In this document: one piece after another, positions 8,200 through 16,698 of the stretch
Numbering within the stretch: position 1 is the stretch's first letter
How the letters are laid out: every line of letters starts with the position of its first letter
From: Variovorax gossypii
GTDB lineage: Bacteria > Pseudomonadota > Gammaproteobacteria > Burkholderiales > Burkholderiaceae_C
Direction: 5' to 3'
Length of the DNA stretch: 64,000 nt
Assembly: GCF_003965815.1 (NCBI RefSeq)
Contig: NZ_RXOE01000003.1
Coordinates: 248,001-312,000 of the forward strand
Notes under the pieces: generated by a model
Database searches by the model: none
Told to the model about the DNA's origin: nothing
Seen by the model: the letters and a program-made list of their open reading frames with translations, nothing else
Made by a program: the position numbers and the translations under genes

Positions 8200-8943
8200 T
8201 CAGCGCGGCGGATCGGTCCGGGCGAGGACGATGGCGGTGATGTGCGCGGCGCCGGCCTGCCGCAGTACCTGGGCGGCAGCGAAGATCGATGCGCCGCTGG
8301 TCATCACGTCGTCGACCAGCACGAGGCGCCGGCCGCGCAGTTCGTCGACGCGCAGCGGCTCCACCGCGAAGGCGCCGCGCAGGTTGCGCAGCCGGTCGGC
8401 GCGCGAAAGTCCGCTCTGGGCCGGCGTCTCGCGCGTGCGAAGGAGCAGGGTGGCGTCGGTCTTGGTCGGCGCGAGGCGCCGTGCCAGCTCATGTGCCTGG
8501 TTGAAGCCGCGCTCGCGCAGACGGCCGGACGCCAACGGCATCGGCAGCACGATGTCGCAGGCTTCCAGCGCCGGTTCCACCCAGGGCGCGCTGCGCAGCA
8601 GCGTGGCGAAAGGCCCGGCCCGGCCGGCTTCGCCACGGAACTTGAACGCCGCGATGGCGTCCGGCCAGGGCCATGCGTAGGTGCAGGCCGCGAGGCAGGC
8701 GTCCAGCGGCGGAGGATGTTTCACGCACTCGCCGCAGCGGCTCACGCCTTCGGGGACGGGCAGGGCGCAGCCGCCGCATCGCGCGGTGGGCGGGGCGAAG
8801 CGGGCCACGCAGGCATCGCACACCGGGCGCGAAGGCCAGGCGCGGCAGACCGCACACTGGCTGGGCAGCCGCGCGAGCAGGGCGGTGAAAGCCCCGAGAG
8901 GTCTTGAAGACGGGAAAGGCCACATGGCCCGGTGGCTGAGCAT
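8200..8943 (-). CDS. comF: ComF family phosphoribosyltransferase-like protein
   Basis: 247-residue ComF/GntX protein. The N-terminal double zinc finger uses cysteines 30, 33, 42, 45 and then 56, 59, 70, 73. The C-terminal phosphoribosyltransferase domain has the PRPP-binding loop VLVDDVMTSGAS and the ERGFNQAHELAR helix. ComF proteins are linked to DNA uptake in competent bacteria and to gluconate growth in enteric bacteria. ATG 8943 has a GAGG a few bases upstream; ATG 8925 (MWPFPSS) is an alternative. It is divergent from a BioC-like gene with only 23 bases between, echoing the bioH-gntX neighbourhood of enterobacteria. Confidence 0.86.
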   Translation of the reverse strand: MLSHRAMWPFPSSRPLGAFTALLARLPSQCAVCRAWPSRPVCDACVARFAPPTARCGGCALPVPEGVSRCGECVKHPPPLDACLAACTYAWPWPDAIAAFKFRGEAGRAGPFATLLRSAPWVEPALEACDIVLPMPLASGRLRERGFNQAHELARRLAPTKTDATLLLRTRETPAQSGLSRADRLRNLRGAFAVEPLRVDELRGRRLVLVDDVMTSGASIFAAAQVLRQAGAAHITAIVLARTDPPR

Positions 8944-8966
8944 CGCCTCAATATACTCACGGCCCC

Positions 8967-9884
8967 ATGGCCACCGACCCCTCAAGACGACCGCCGACCA
9001 TCGATGCCACGGCGGCCGCCCGCTGGCGCCGGCTTGCGCCTGCAGAAGGCGCCTCTCCCTGGCTGCACGAGGAGATCGGTCGCCGCATGGAAGACCGGCT
9101 GCAGTGGATCAAGGCCCAGCCCCGCAGCTGGGCCGACTGGGCGCCGCTGCGCAGCGGGCTCGAGGCGCATGAACTCGTCGCGCGCCGCTACAAGGACGCC
9201 GCCTCCTTCGTGATCGAACCCGAGCCCGCGCTCGCCGCGGCCACCGGCCAGGCGCTGGCAGCGCCGTGGTGGAGCGCGCGCCGCTGGCAGGCCGGCAAGG
9301 CACGCTTCGAGGCACCGCCCGAGGACGGCGTCGACCTGCTCTGGGCCAACATGTCGCTGCACATGGCGGCCGACCCCGAGGCACTGATCGCGCACTGGCA
9401 CAAGCTGGTGGCGACCGACGGCTTCCTCATGTTCTCCTGCCTCGGCCCCGACACCGTGCGCGAGCTGCGCGCGCTGCATGCCCGCCTGGGCTGGCCGGCC
9501 GCTGGCCACGAGTACACCGACATGCACGACTGGGGCGACATGCTGGTGCATGCCGGCTTCGCCGAGCCAGTGATGGACATGGAGCGCATCGTGCTGACCT
9601 GGGCCACGCCCGAGGCCGCGCTCGCAGAGCTGCGCACGCTGGGCCGCAACCTGCATCCGGCGCGCTTTCCCGCATTGCGCGGCAAGGGCTGGCTGCAGGA
9701 GTTGAAGAAGGCGCTGCCCGAACTTGCACCGGCCGAAGGCGGCGACGGCCGCATCGCGCTGACCTTCGAAGTGGTCTACGGCCACGCGTTCAAGCCGATG
9801 CCGCGCGTGTCGCTTTCGGCCGAAAGCGCGGTGTCGCTGCGCGAGATGCGATCGATGCTGCAACGGGGTCGCCCGGGCGCCTGA
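8967..9884 (+). CDS. bioC: BioC-like methyltransferase (malonyl-ACP O-methyltransferase candidate)
   Basis: 305-residue class I methyltransferase-like protein. The middle part matches the BioC pattern: DLLWANMSLHM (the strand-4 region), then HWHKLVATDGFLMFSCLGPDTVRELR and EYTDMHDWGDMLVHAGFAEPVMDME. BioC methylates malonyl-ACP so that fatty acid synthesis can build the pimelate moiety of biotin. The glycine-rich SAM loop is not obvious here, as is common in betaproteobacterial BioC homologues, so activity rests on family resemblance. No other biotin gene is in the window. Confidence 0.7.
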   Translation: MATDPSRRPPTIDATAAARWRRLAPAEGASPWLHEEIGRRMEDRLQWIKAQPRSWADWAPLRSGLEAHELVARRYKDAASFVIEPEPALAAATGQALAAPWWSARRWQAGKARFEAPPEDGVDLLWANMSLHMAADPEALIAHWHKLVATDGFLMFSCLGPDTVRELRALHARLGWPAAGHEYTDMHDWGDMLVHAGFAEPVMDMERIVLTWATPEAALAELRTLGRNLHPARFPALRGKGWLQELKKALPELAPAEGGDGRIALTFEVVYGHAFKPMPRVSLSAESAVSLREMRSMLQRGRPGA

Positions 9885-9910
9885 TCGCTTGCCGGCGAGT
9901 CGGCGAAAAC

Positions 9911-9932
9911 GCCTGTCGCACAGGCCGTTTCT
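9911..9932 (+). terminator. Weak terminator candidate after bioC
   Basis: GCCTGT-CGC-ACAGGC forms a 6-bp hairpin (9911-9925), followed by CGTTTCTT. It lies 27 bases beyond the bioC stop. The T tract is interrupted, so efficiency is doubtful. Confidence 0.35.
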
Positions 9933-9993
9933 TGCCTACTAGTAGTGACCCGTAGGCGTCCCACAGGGCACTCGGGCACTGATATCTACCCGC

Positions 9994-10036
9994 TACAATC
10001 CGCCGTTGCGTGAAACTCGCGGGTATTGTCCCGCGA
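9994..10036 (+). promoter_or_regulatory. Putative cox operon -10 element and leader stem-loop
   Basis: TACAAT at 9994-9999 is a good -10 hexamer without a recognisable -35. About 10 bases into the predicted transcript a perfect 7-bp stem with a 6-base loop occurs (TCGCGGG, loop TATTGT, CCCGCGA; 10017-10036). The leader to the DUF2244 start would be roughly 100 nt. Upstream, a 10-bp palindrome CTACTAGTAG (9936-9945) and the pair GCCTAC/GTAGGC (9934-9957) may be a regulator site. All of this is inference from pattern. Confidence 0.4.
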
Positions 10037-10108
10037 TCGAGGGGTGTCGAATCCTGTTTGTACGAGGGGTTTGGCGACCGTCGACGCACCGATTTGCTGA
10101 ACTCGCCC

Positions 10109-10585
10109 GTGTCGAATTCCGTGTTTCGATTTGCCACCGTTTCAGGCCAGAGCATTCAATGGTTCCTGAAGCGCAACTGCTCGGTGACGCCGGGCCAGCT
10201 GGGCTGGCTCTACGCTTCGCTGTGCGTGGTATCGCTCGGCATCGGCACCCTGTTCTGGCTGCACGGTGCGCCCATGGTGCTGCCTTTTGCCTGGCTCGAA
10301 CTGGCCGCTGTCGGGTTTGCGTTCATGGTCTACGCACGACATGCGACCGACGGCGAGAAGATCGCGCTGCAGGAGGGACGGCTCGTCGTGGAGCTCGAGA
10401 ACGGCGGGCATTACGAGCGCACGGAATTTCTTCCGCACCAGGTGCGGATCGAACCCCAGACCGGCGATCGCTCGCTGATCGAGGTCTCGGGGCAGGGTCG
10501 ATCGGTCAGGGTGGGGCGCTATGTACGCCCGGAGTTGCGTGCGGCCTTGGCCCGCGAGATTCGAATGGCGTTACGCGGCGCCTGA
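10109..10585 (+). CDS. DUF2244 domain membrane protein, first gene of cox operon
   Basis: 158 residues from a GTG start (GTG TCG AAT TCC). Two hydrophobic helices (about residues 28-46 and 50-68) are followed by a soluble beta-rich domain (IALQEGRLVVELENGG..., QVRIEPQTGDRSLIEVSGQGRSVRVG) of the DUF2244 type. DUF2244 genes are regularly found directly in front of cytochrome oxidase genes, but their function is not established. GTG 10109 is preferred because homologues begin near SNSVFRFATV; TTG 10094 and GTG 10010 are in-frame alternatives. coxB starts 49 bases downstream. Confidence 0.75.
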   Translation: MSNSVFRFATVSGQSIQWFLKRNCSVTPGQLGWLYASLCVVSLGIGTLFWLHGAPMVLPFAWLELAAVGFAFMVYARHATDGEKIALQEGRLVVELENGGHYERTEFLPHQVRIEPQTGDRSLIEVSGQGRSVRVGRYVRPELRAALAREIRMALRGA

Positions 10586-10634
10586 GGGGGCTCGCGCAGT
10601 GCTGCACGGTTGGTTGTCGAAAAATTGAAGAAAC

Positions 10635-11822
10635 GTGAACACGATGAAGAGCATTTGGCGCAATAAGTACAGGCCGGCGAATCTGTTGCTGGCGGCCGGC
10701 GCGGCTTTCAGCAGCGCGGCGCACGCAGTCAACGATCTGCCCGGCGGCCCCTCGGTGCGCCAGTTGAATCTTCCGGTCGGCGTGACCAAGATCGCTCAGG
10801 AGCAGCATCTGCTCCACACGATCATGATGATCCTGTGCACGGTCATCTTCGTCGGCGTGTTCGCGGTGATGTTCTATTCGATCTGGAAGCACCGCAAGTC
10901 GGTGGGCCACAAGGCCGCCAACTTCCATGAATCGGTGGTGGTCGAGGTCATCTGGACCATCGTGCCCTTCCTCATCGTCATCGTCATGGCGCTGCCCGCC
11001 ACCAAGGTGCTGGTGGCCCAGAAGGACACCACCAACGCCGACCTCACGATCAAGACCACGGGCTACCAGTGGAAGTGGGGCTACGACTACCTGAACGGCG
11101 AAGGCGAGGGCCTGGCCTTCATCTCCACGCTCGACAGCTCGCAGCGCGCCATGTCCGACGCAGGTGCCAAGGGCCAGATGCCCGACGACTACCTGCTCAA
11201 GGTCGACAACCCGCTGGTCGTGCCGGTGCAGAAGAAGATCCGCATCATCACCACCGCGAACGACGTGATCCACGCCTTCGCCGTGCCGCAGCTGGGCCTG
11301 AAGCAGGACGCCATTCCCGGCTTCGTGCGCGACACCTGGTTCCGCGCCGAGACCGTCGGCGACTACTACGGCCAGTGCCAGGAGCTGTGCGGCAAGGAAC
11401 ACGCCTACATGCCGATCCACGTGAAGGTGCTCTCGGCCGCTGACTACACGGCCTGGGTGTCCGCCAAGCGCAAGGAAGCCGCCGCCAAGCTCGACGACCC
11501 GACCAAGGTCTGGACCCTGCCCGACATGCTCACGCGCGGCGAGAAGGTCTATGCCGCCAACTGCGCGGCCTGCCACCAGGCCAACGGCAAGGGCGCCGGC
11601 CCGATCAAGCCGCTCGACGGCTCCGCCAAGGTGACCGACGCCGACCACAAGATCCAGCTGGCTGTGCTTCTCAACGGTCAGAACAACGGCGCGATGCCCT
11701 CCTGGAAGCAACTGAGCGATACCGACCTCGCGGCCGTGGCCACGTACACCAAGAACAGCTGGTCGAACAAGACGGGCCAGCTGGTGCAGCCGGCCGAAGT
11801 GCTGGCCCTGCGCGGCAAGTGA
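10635..11822 (+). CDS. coxB: Cytochrome c oxidase subunit II with fused cytochrome c domain
   Basis: 395 residues: signal peptide (about 1-31), two transmembrane helices (about 60-82 and 100-122), a cupredoxin CuA domain and a C-terminal cytochrome c domain. CuA ligands are visible as H213 (IHAFAVP), C248, C252, H256 and M259 in [14 protein letters not shown]. Heme is attached at CAACH (310-314), with M354 in GAMPSW as probable axial ligand, so this is a caa3-type subunit. It takes electrons from cytochrome c and passes them to subunit I. Start: GTG 10635 sits 4 bases after a GAAG; ATG 10644 is an equally possible start. Confidence 0.95.
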   Translation: MNTMKSIWRNKYRPANLLLAAGAAFSSAAHAVNDLPGGPSVRQLNLPVGVTKIAQEQHLLHTIMMILCTVIFVGVFAVMFYSIWKHRKSVGHKAANFHESVVVEVIWTIVPFLIVIVMALPATKVLVAQKDTTNADLTIKTTGYQWKWGYDYLNGEGEGLAFISTLDSSQRAMSDAGAKGQMPDDYLLKVDNPLVVPVQKKIRIITTANDVIHAFAVPQLGLKQDAIPGFVRDTWFRAETVGDYYGQCQELCGKEHAYMPIHVKVLSAADYTAWVSAKRKEAAAKLDDPTKVWTLPDMLTRGEKVYAANCAACHQANGKGAGPIKPLDGSAKVTDADHKIQLAVLLNGQNNGAMPSWKQLSDTDLAAVATYTKNSWSNKTGQLVQPAEVLALRGK

Positions 11823-11865
11823 TGCGCGAGCGTCCCGCGACGAAGAAATTGCAAGGAACAACGAA

Positions 11866-13506
11866 ATGAGCGCAGTTCTCGACCCCCACGGTCACGCAGC
11901 CCACGGCGATCACGCACACGACGAGCATCACGATCACCATGCGCCCACCGGCTGGCGCCGCTGGGTGTTCGCCACCAACCACAAGGACATCGGCACGCTC
12001 TACCTGCTGTTCAGCTTCACGATGCTGATGGTGGGCGGCGTGCTCGCGCTGCTGATCCGAGCAGAGCTGTTCCAGCCGGGCCTGCAGCTGGTGAACCCCG
12101 AGCTCTTCAACCAGTTCACCACCATGCACGGCCTGATCATGGTGTTCGGCGCCATCATGCCGGCCTTCGTGGGCTTCGCGAACTGGATGATCCCGCTGCA
12201 GGTGGGCGCCTCCGACATGGCGTTCGCGCGCATGAACAACTTCAGCTTCTGGCTGCTGATCCCGGCGGCGCTGATGCTGGTGGGCTCGTTCTTCATGCCC
12301 GGCGGCGCACCCGCCGCAGGCTGGACGCTGTACGCGCCGCTCACGCTGCAGATGGGCCCCTCGATGGACGCCGGCATCTTCGCGATGCACATCATGGGCG
12401 CCTCGTCGATCATGGGCTCGATCAACATCATCGTGACCATCCTCAACATGCGCGCCCCCGGCATGACGCTGATGAAGATGCCGATGTTCTGCTGGACCTG
12501 GCTCATCACCGCCTACCTGCTGATCGCCGTGATGCCCGTGCTCGCAGGCGCCATCACGATGACGCTGACCGACCGCCACTTCGGCACCAGCTTCTTCAAC
12601 CCCGCCGGCGGCGGCGACCCGGTGATGTACCAGCACATCTTCTGGTTCTTCGGCCACCCCGAGGTCTACATCATGATCCTGCCGGCGTTCGGCATCATCA
12701 GCCAGGTGGTGCCGGCCTTCGCCCGCAAGAAGCTCTTCGGCTACGCCTCGATGGTGTACGCCACCTCGTCGATTGCCATCCTGTCGTTCATCGTGTGGGC
12801 GCACCACATGTTCACGACCGGCATGCCGCTCACGGGCCAGCTGTTCTTCATGTACGCGACCATGCTGATCGCCGTGCCCACGGCCGTGAAGATCTTCAAC
12901 TGGATCGCCACCATGTGGCAGGGCTCGATGACCTTCGAGACGCCGATGCTGTTCGCGGTCGGCTTCATCTTCGTGTTCACGATGGGCGGCTTCACCGGCC
13001 TGATCCTGGCCGTCGCGCCCATCGACACGCAGTTGCAGGACACCTACTACGTGGTGGCCCACTTCCACTACGTGCTGGTGGCCGGCTCGCTGTTCGCCAT
13101 GTTCTCGGGCTTCTACTACTGGGCGCCCAAGTGGACCGGCGTGATGTACAACGAGACGCGCGGCAAGGTGCACTTCTGGTGGTCGCTGATCTCGTTCAAC
13201 GTGACCTTCTTCCCGATGCACTTCCTGGGCCTGGCCGGCATGCCGCGACGTTATGCCGACTACCCGATGCAGTTCGCCGACTTCAACGCCATCGCGTCGG
13301 TCGGTGCGTTCTTCTTCGGCTTCGCCCAGCTCTACTTCTTCCTGTTCATCGTGTGGCCCTCGATGCGCGGCAAGGGCGAGAAGGCTGCACAGAAGCCGTG
13401 GGAAGGCGCCGAAGGCCTCGAGTGGGAAGTGCCGTCGCCGGCACCGTTCCACACCTTCGAGAACCCGCCCAAGCTCGACGCGACCGCCACCCGGGTGATC
13501 GGTTGA
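11866..13506 (+). CDS. ctaD: Cytochrome c oxidase subunit I
   Basis: 546-residue catalytic subunit with 12 membrane helices. Inferred ligands from conserved motifs: H88 (TMHGLIMVF) and H401 for low-spin heme a, H399 (AHFHYV) for heme a3, and H264, H313 and H314 for CuB. Y268 in HPEVY is the residue cross-linked to a CuB histidine in this family. The subunit reduces oxygen to water and pumps protons. Unusually, residues 8-25 contain nine histidines before the first helix. It lies 43 bases after coxB in one operon. Confidence 0.97.
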   Translation: MSAVLDPHGHAAHGDHAHDEHHDHHAPTGWRRWVFATNHKDIGTLYLLFSFTMLMVGGVLALLIRAELFQPGLQLVNPELFNQFTTMHGLIMVFGAIMPAFVGFANWMIPLQVGASDMAFARMNNFSFWLLIPAALMLVGSFFMPGGAPAAGWTLYAPLTLQMGPSMDAGIFAMHIMGASSIMGSINIIVTILNMRAPGMTLMKMPMFCWTWLITAYLLIAVMPVLAGAITMTLTDRHFGTSFFNPAGGGDPVMYQHIFWFFGHPEVYIMILPAFGIISQVVPAFARKKLFGYASMVYATSSIAILSFIVWAHHMFTTGMPLTGQLFFMYATMLIAVPTAVKIFNWIATMWQGSMTFETPMLFAVGFIFVFTMGGFTGLILAVAPIDTQLQDTYYVVAHFHYVLVAGSLFAMFSGFYYWAPKWTGVMYNETRGKVHFWWSLISFNVTFFPMHFLGLAGMPRRYADYPMQFADFNAIASVGAFFFGFAQLYFFLFIVWPSMRGKGEKAAQKPWEGAEGLEWEVPSPAPFHTFENPPKLDATATRVIG

Positions 13507-13525
13507 ACGATCTCTGCGGCACACG

Positions 13526-13639
13526 ATGACACCCGAGCAGAAAAGGAACAACCGTCGCATGGGGCTCACGCTGGCCTCCATCGCCGTGGTGTTCTTCATC
13601 GGCTTCATCGTCCGCATGGTCTGGTTCAGCGGTCGCTGA
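13526..13639 (+). CDS. Cytochrome oxidase small assembly protein
   Basis: A 37-residue reading frame: charged N-terminus MTPEQKRNNRRMG, then one hydrophobic helix (LTLASIAVVFFIGFIVRMVWF) and a short tail. This matches the tiny single-helix proteins annotated between ctaD and ctaG in many Burkholderiales. It sits 19 bases after ctaD and 40 before ctaG on the same strand. Its biochemical role is unproven; location argues for oxidase assembly. Confidence 0.8.
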   Translation: MTPEQKRNNRRMGLTLASIAVVFFIGFIVRMVWFSGR

Positions 13640-13679
13640 GCCGGGCATTCGAGCAGGCAACGAACGGGAGCACACGCGC

Positions 13680-14306
13680 ATGAGCCTCGGTCCTCGCATC
13701 CGCCGCGCCAACGTCCGCATGGTCGGCAAGCTGGCCGTCGTGGCCTGCGGCATGTTCGCGTTCGGCTACGCGCTGGTGCCGATGTATCGCGCGATCTGCG
13801 AGATGACCGGCATCAACATCCTCGCGCTCTCCGAGCTCGAGGTGCCCGGCGGAGCGAGCGGCGGCAAGAACGTGCGCGTGCCCGACAACACGCAGGTCGA
13901 CACCAGCCGCACCATCACGGTCGAGTTCGATTCCAACGTGCGCGGCGGCCTCTGGGACTTCAAGCCCGCGGAGCGGACCATGCAGGTGCATCCGGGCCAG
14001 CTCAACACGGTGATGTACGAGTTCCAGAACGTGCAGAACCGCCGCATGGCGGCGCAGGCCATCCCGAGCTACGCGCCGCAGCAGGCCGCGCCGTACTTCA
14101 ACAAGCTCGAGTGCTTCTGCTTCAACCAGTACACGCTCGATCCGGGCGAGAAGAAGCAGTGGCCGGTCGCGTTCGTGATCGACCCGAAGATTTCCAAGGA
14201 CGTGAAGACCATCACGCTGTCGTACACCTTCTTCGAGGTGGGCGGCAAGACGCCCGCGGCCCCGGTCGCGGCAGTTTCCGGCACCGCCGATGAGCCACGC
14301 TCGTGA
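13680..14306 (+). CDS. ctaG: Cytochrome c oxidase assembly protein Cox11/CtaG
   Basis: 208 residues. One N-terminal membrane anchor (about 18-38) is followed by a periplasmic immunoglobulin-like copper domain. The copper-binding pair is C145 and C147 in ECFCFNQ, and the FFEVGG ending is typical of Cox11. It delivers copper to the CuB site of subunit I. The stop overlaps the GTG start of the next gene by four bases. Confidence 0.95.
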   Translation: MSLGPRIRRANVRMVGKLAVVACGMFAFGYALVPMYRAICEMTGINILALSELEVPGGASGGKNVRVPDNTQVDTSRTITVEFDSNVRGGLWDFKPAERTMQVHPGQLNTVMYEFQNVQNRRMAAQAIPSYAPQQAAPYFNKLECFCFNQYTLDPGEKKQWPVAFVIDPKISKDVKTITLSYTFFEVGGKTPAAPVAAVSGTADEPRS

Positions 14307-14521
14307 CCGATCCCTCGAACCGGCCGAAGGCTTCGCTGTGGGACACGGTGAAGGCGGTGGGCTGGTCGTTCTTCGGCGTGCGAAAGAACAGCGCCTACCA
14401 GGAAGACCTGCGCAAGCTGAATCCGCTGCACATCATCGCGGTGGCGTTCGTTGCGGTCGTCGTCTTCGTGGTCGCGCTTGTGCTGCTGGTGCGCCATGTG
14501 GTCGCCACGGCCTCGGCCTGA
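14303..14521 (+). CDS. DUF2970 small membrane protein
   Basis: 72 residues from GTG at 14303, overlapping the ctaG stop (GTGA). The N-terminal amphipathic part SLWDTVKAVGWSFFGVRKNSAY is the DUF2970 signature, followed by LNPLHIIAVAF and one transmembrane helix near the C-terminus. Function is unknown; members sit in cytochrome oxidase operons between ctaG and coxC, as here, and are probably assembly or stability factors. Confidence 0.85.
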   Translation: MTDPSNRPKASLWDTVKAVGWSFFGVRKNSAYQEDLRKLNPLHIIAVAFVAVVVFVVALVLLVRHVVATASA

Positions 14522-14593
14522 CGGAAAAGACGCGTTCCACGACAAGCAGAATCCATTGAATCGAGAGAAGAAAGAAAGCCAGGAGCTGAAGAA

Positions 14594-15475
14594 ATGAGTT
14601 CAACCACCCACGGAACCACGCCCTACTACTTCGTGCCCGGACCTTCGTCCTATCCGGTCTCGGCCGCGATCGGCCTGTTCTTCGTGATCCTGGGTGCCGC
14701 GCAATGGATCAACGGGCATGCGTGGGGCGCCTGGTCGCTGCTGGCCGGCATGGTGATCTGGCTCGCCACGCTGTTCGTATGGTTCCGCGCCGCCATCGGC
14801 GAGAGCGAAAGCGGGCAGTACGGCCACAAGGTGGACCTCTCGTTCCGCTGGAGCATGAGTTGGTTCATCTTCTCCGAAGTGATGTTCTTCGGCGCGTTCT
14901 TCACCGCCCTGTGGTGGGCCCGCACCCACGCGCTGCCTGCGCTGGGCAGCCTCGACAACGCGCTGCTGTGGCCCGACTTCAAGGCCGTGTGGCCCAGCGT
15001 CGCTCCCGGCGCCACCGCTTCGCCGGCCGGCATCGTCGAGCCCTTCCAGACCGTCGGCCCGTTCTGGCTGCCCACGATCAACACCGCGCTGCTGCTGAGC
15101 TCGGGCGTGACGCTGACCATCGCCCACCACGCGCTACGCGCCGGCCATCGCGCGCAGACCATCCGCTTCATGTGGCTCACCGTGCTGCTCGGCCTGATCT
15201 TCCTGGGCGTGCAGGGCTACGAGTACCACCACCTGTACACCGAACTGAACCTCAAGCTCAGCTCGGGCACCTACGGCTCCACCTTCTTCATGCTGACGGG
15301 CTTCCACGGCCTGCACGTGTTCATCGGCATGCTGATGCTGCTGTTCATCACGCTGCGCCTGCGCAAGGGCCACTTCACGCCCGAGCGCCACTTCGGCTTC
15401 GAGGGTGCGGCCTGGTACTGGCACTTCGTGGACGTGGTCTGGCTCGGTCTCTACCTGCTGGTCTATTGGCTTTGA
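14594..15475 (+). CDS. coxC: Cytochrome c oxidase subunit III
   Basis: 293 residues with seven predicted membrane helices. Conserved segments include YYFVPGPSSYPV at the start, FSEVMFFGAFFTALWW, the long QGYEYHH segment and FFMLTGFHGLHVFIG, ending with WYWHFVDVVWLGLYLLVY. Subunit III carries no metal but stabilises subunit I and its proton uptake. It is the last gene before the strong terminator at 15501-15526. Confidence 0.97.
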   Translation: MSSTTHGTTPYYFVPGPSSYPVSAAIGLFFVILGAAQWINGHAWGAWSLLAGMVIWLATLFVWFRAAIGESESGQYGHKVDLSFRWSMSWFIFSEVMFFGAFFTALWWARTHALPALGSLDNALLWPDFKAVWPSVAPGATASPAGIVEPFQTVGPFWLPTINTALLLSSGVTLTIAHHALRAGHRAQTIRFMWLTVLLGLIFLGVQGYEYHHLYTELNLKLSSGTYGSTFFMLTGFHGLHVFIGMLMLLFITLRLRKGHFTPERHFGFEGAAWYWHFVDVVWLGLYLLVYWL

Positions 15476-15500
15476 GCGAAGGACCTCTCGGCATTCCAGA

Positions 15501-15526
15501 AAAAAGGCGCCGGAAGGCGCCTTTTT
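15501..15526. terminator. Bidirectional intrinsic terminator after coxC
   Basis: AAAAAGGCGCC (15501-15511) and GGCGCCTTTTT (15516-15526) form a perfect 11-bp stem around a GGAA tetraloop, with a T run on each strand. It ends the cox operon rightward and the DUF2909 gene leftward. Confidence 0.9.
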
Positions 15527-15552
15527 CTTGGTTCTCCTGGAACGAGCACCAC

Positions 15553-15774
15553 CTACTTGCCGAGCGGCAGTCCGGTGGGCTGGATGTATCCGAACTTCCA
15601 GGCGAGCAGCATGCAGAGGAACAAAAACACCGACAGGCCGATCCGAACGGTGAGCGCGCGCGCCATGCCGCCGCTCTTGGCACGCCCGTTGCGCCCGTCC
15701 TTCAGCATGAAGTAGAGGGCAAACGCGAGGCTTGCGAAGATGCCCACGAACACCAGGGCAACGAAGTATTTCAT
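15553..15774 (-). CDS. DUF2909 twin transmembrane protein
   Basis: 73 residues: two hydrophobic helices (about 2-22 and 43-61) separated by a basic loop KDGRNGRAKSGGMARALTVR. This is the DUF2909 pattern found beside SURF1 in betaproteobacterial oxidase clusters. No catalytic residue is visible; a role in oxidase biogenesis is inferred from position. It is divergent from the SURF1 gene with 36 bases between and ends at the shared terminator after coxC. Confidence 0.78.
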   Translation of the reverse strand: MKYFVALVFVGIFASLAFALYFMLKDGRNGRAKSGGMARALTVRIGLSVFLFLCMLLAWKFGYIQPTGLPLGK

Positions 15775-15810
15775 GACCCGCATTATCGGCCGCACGCCCC
15801 GTTCCCTCCA

Positions 15811-16698
15811 GTGACCCCCGAACCCCTGTATCCCGAGAAGCGCCTCCGGCGAGGCCGCTTCTGGGTGTTGACCATCGCCGCCGCGCTGACCGTGTCGGCC
15901 ACCATTTCGCTTGGCCGCTGGCAGCTTTCTCGCGCCGCGCAGAAAGAAGCACTGCAGGCCAGCATCGACGCCGAGAAGCTGAAGCCGCCGCTGACCCAGG
16001 CCGAGTTCCTCGCGCTCGGCAAGGCTTCCGACGCCATGCACCGCTCGGTGCGCCTGCGCGGCCTGTGGCTCACGCCGCAGACCGTGTACCTCGACAACCG
16101 CCAGATGCACGGCGTGCCGGGCTTCTATGTGCTGACGCCCTTCGCCCTCGAAGGCACCGAGCAGACGGTGATGGTGCAGCGCGGCTGGATCCAGCGCAAT
16201 TTCGTCGATCGCACGAAGCTGGGAGCGGTCGAGACGCCGGCCGGCATCGTCGAGGTCACGGGCCTGATCGAGCCGCCGCCGAGCCATCTGCTGGAGCTGG
16301 GTTCCGCCGCCGGGCCGGCGCCCGCGCCCGCGCCCGCGCCCGCGCCAGCGCCAGCGGCCTCCGCGCCTGCTGAAGCCGCTTCCGCTCCCGCAGCCCCGGC
16401 TGCTGCGGCACCGGTCGCCGAAGGGTATTCGCCCATCCGGCAGAATCTCGACCTCGAGGCCTTCCGTGCCGAGACCAAGCTGCCATTGCGCACCGACGTG
16501 TCGCTGCAGCAGGGCGGGCCGGCTTCCGAGGGCCTGCAGCGCGACTGGCCGGCGCCGGCGCTGGGCCTCGAGAGGCACTACGGTTACGCATTCCAGTGGT
16601 TCGGCCTGTCGGCCCTCGTCGTCATCCTCTATGTCTGGTTCCAATTCATCACGCCCCTCCGCCGCGCAAGGCGCCGCGCACGCGATGGCCGCTTCTGA
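15811..16698 (+). CDS. SURF1 family cytochrome oxidase assembly protein
   Basis: 295 residues from GTG 15811. It has an N-terminal membrane helix (about 14-34, ending ISLGRWQLSRAAQK), the periplasmic SURF1 domain (YLDNRQMHGVPGFYVLTPFAL and VMVQRGWIQRNF) and a second helix near the C-terminus (HYGYAFQWFGLSALVVILYVWF). SURF1 helps insert heme a into subunit I. Odd feature: between the two conserved halves, about residues 168-205, is a long Ala/Pro-rich insert of repeated AP dipeptides encoded by a GC-rich repeat (16317-16425). The end overlaps the next gene by 14 bases. Confidence 0.9.
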   Translation: MTPEPLYPEKRLRRGRFWVLTIAAALTVSATISLGRWQLSRAAQKEALQASIDAEKLKPPLTQAEFLALGKASDAMHRSVRLRGLWLTPQTVYLDNRQMHGVPGFYVLTPFALEGTEQTVMVQRGWIQRNFVDRTKLGAVETPAGIVEVTGLIEPPPSHLLELGSAAGPAPAPAPAPAPAPAASAPAEAASAPAAPAAAAPVAEGYSPIRQNLDLEAFRAETKLPLRTDVSLQQGGPASEGLQRDWPAPALGLERHYGYAFQWFGLSALVVILYVWFQFITPLRRARRRARDGRF

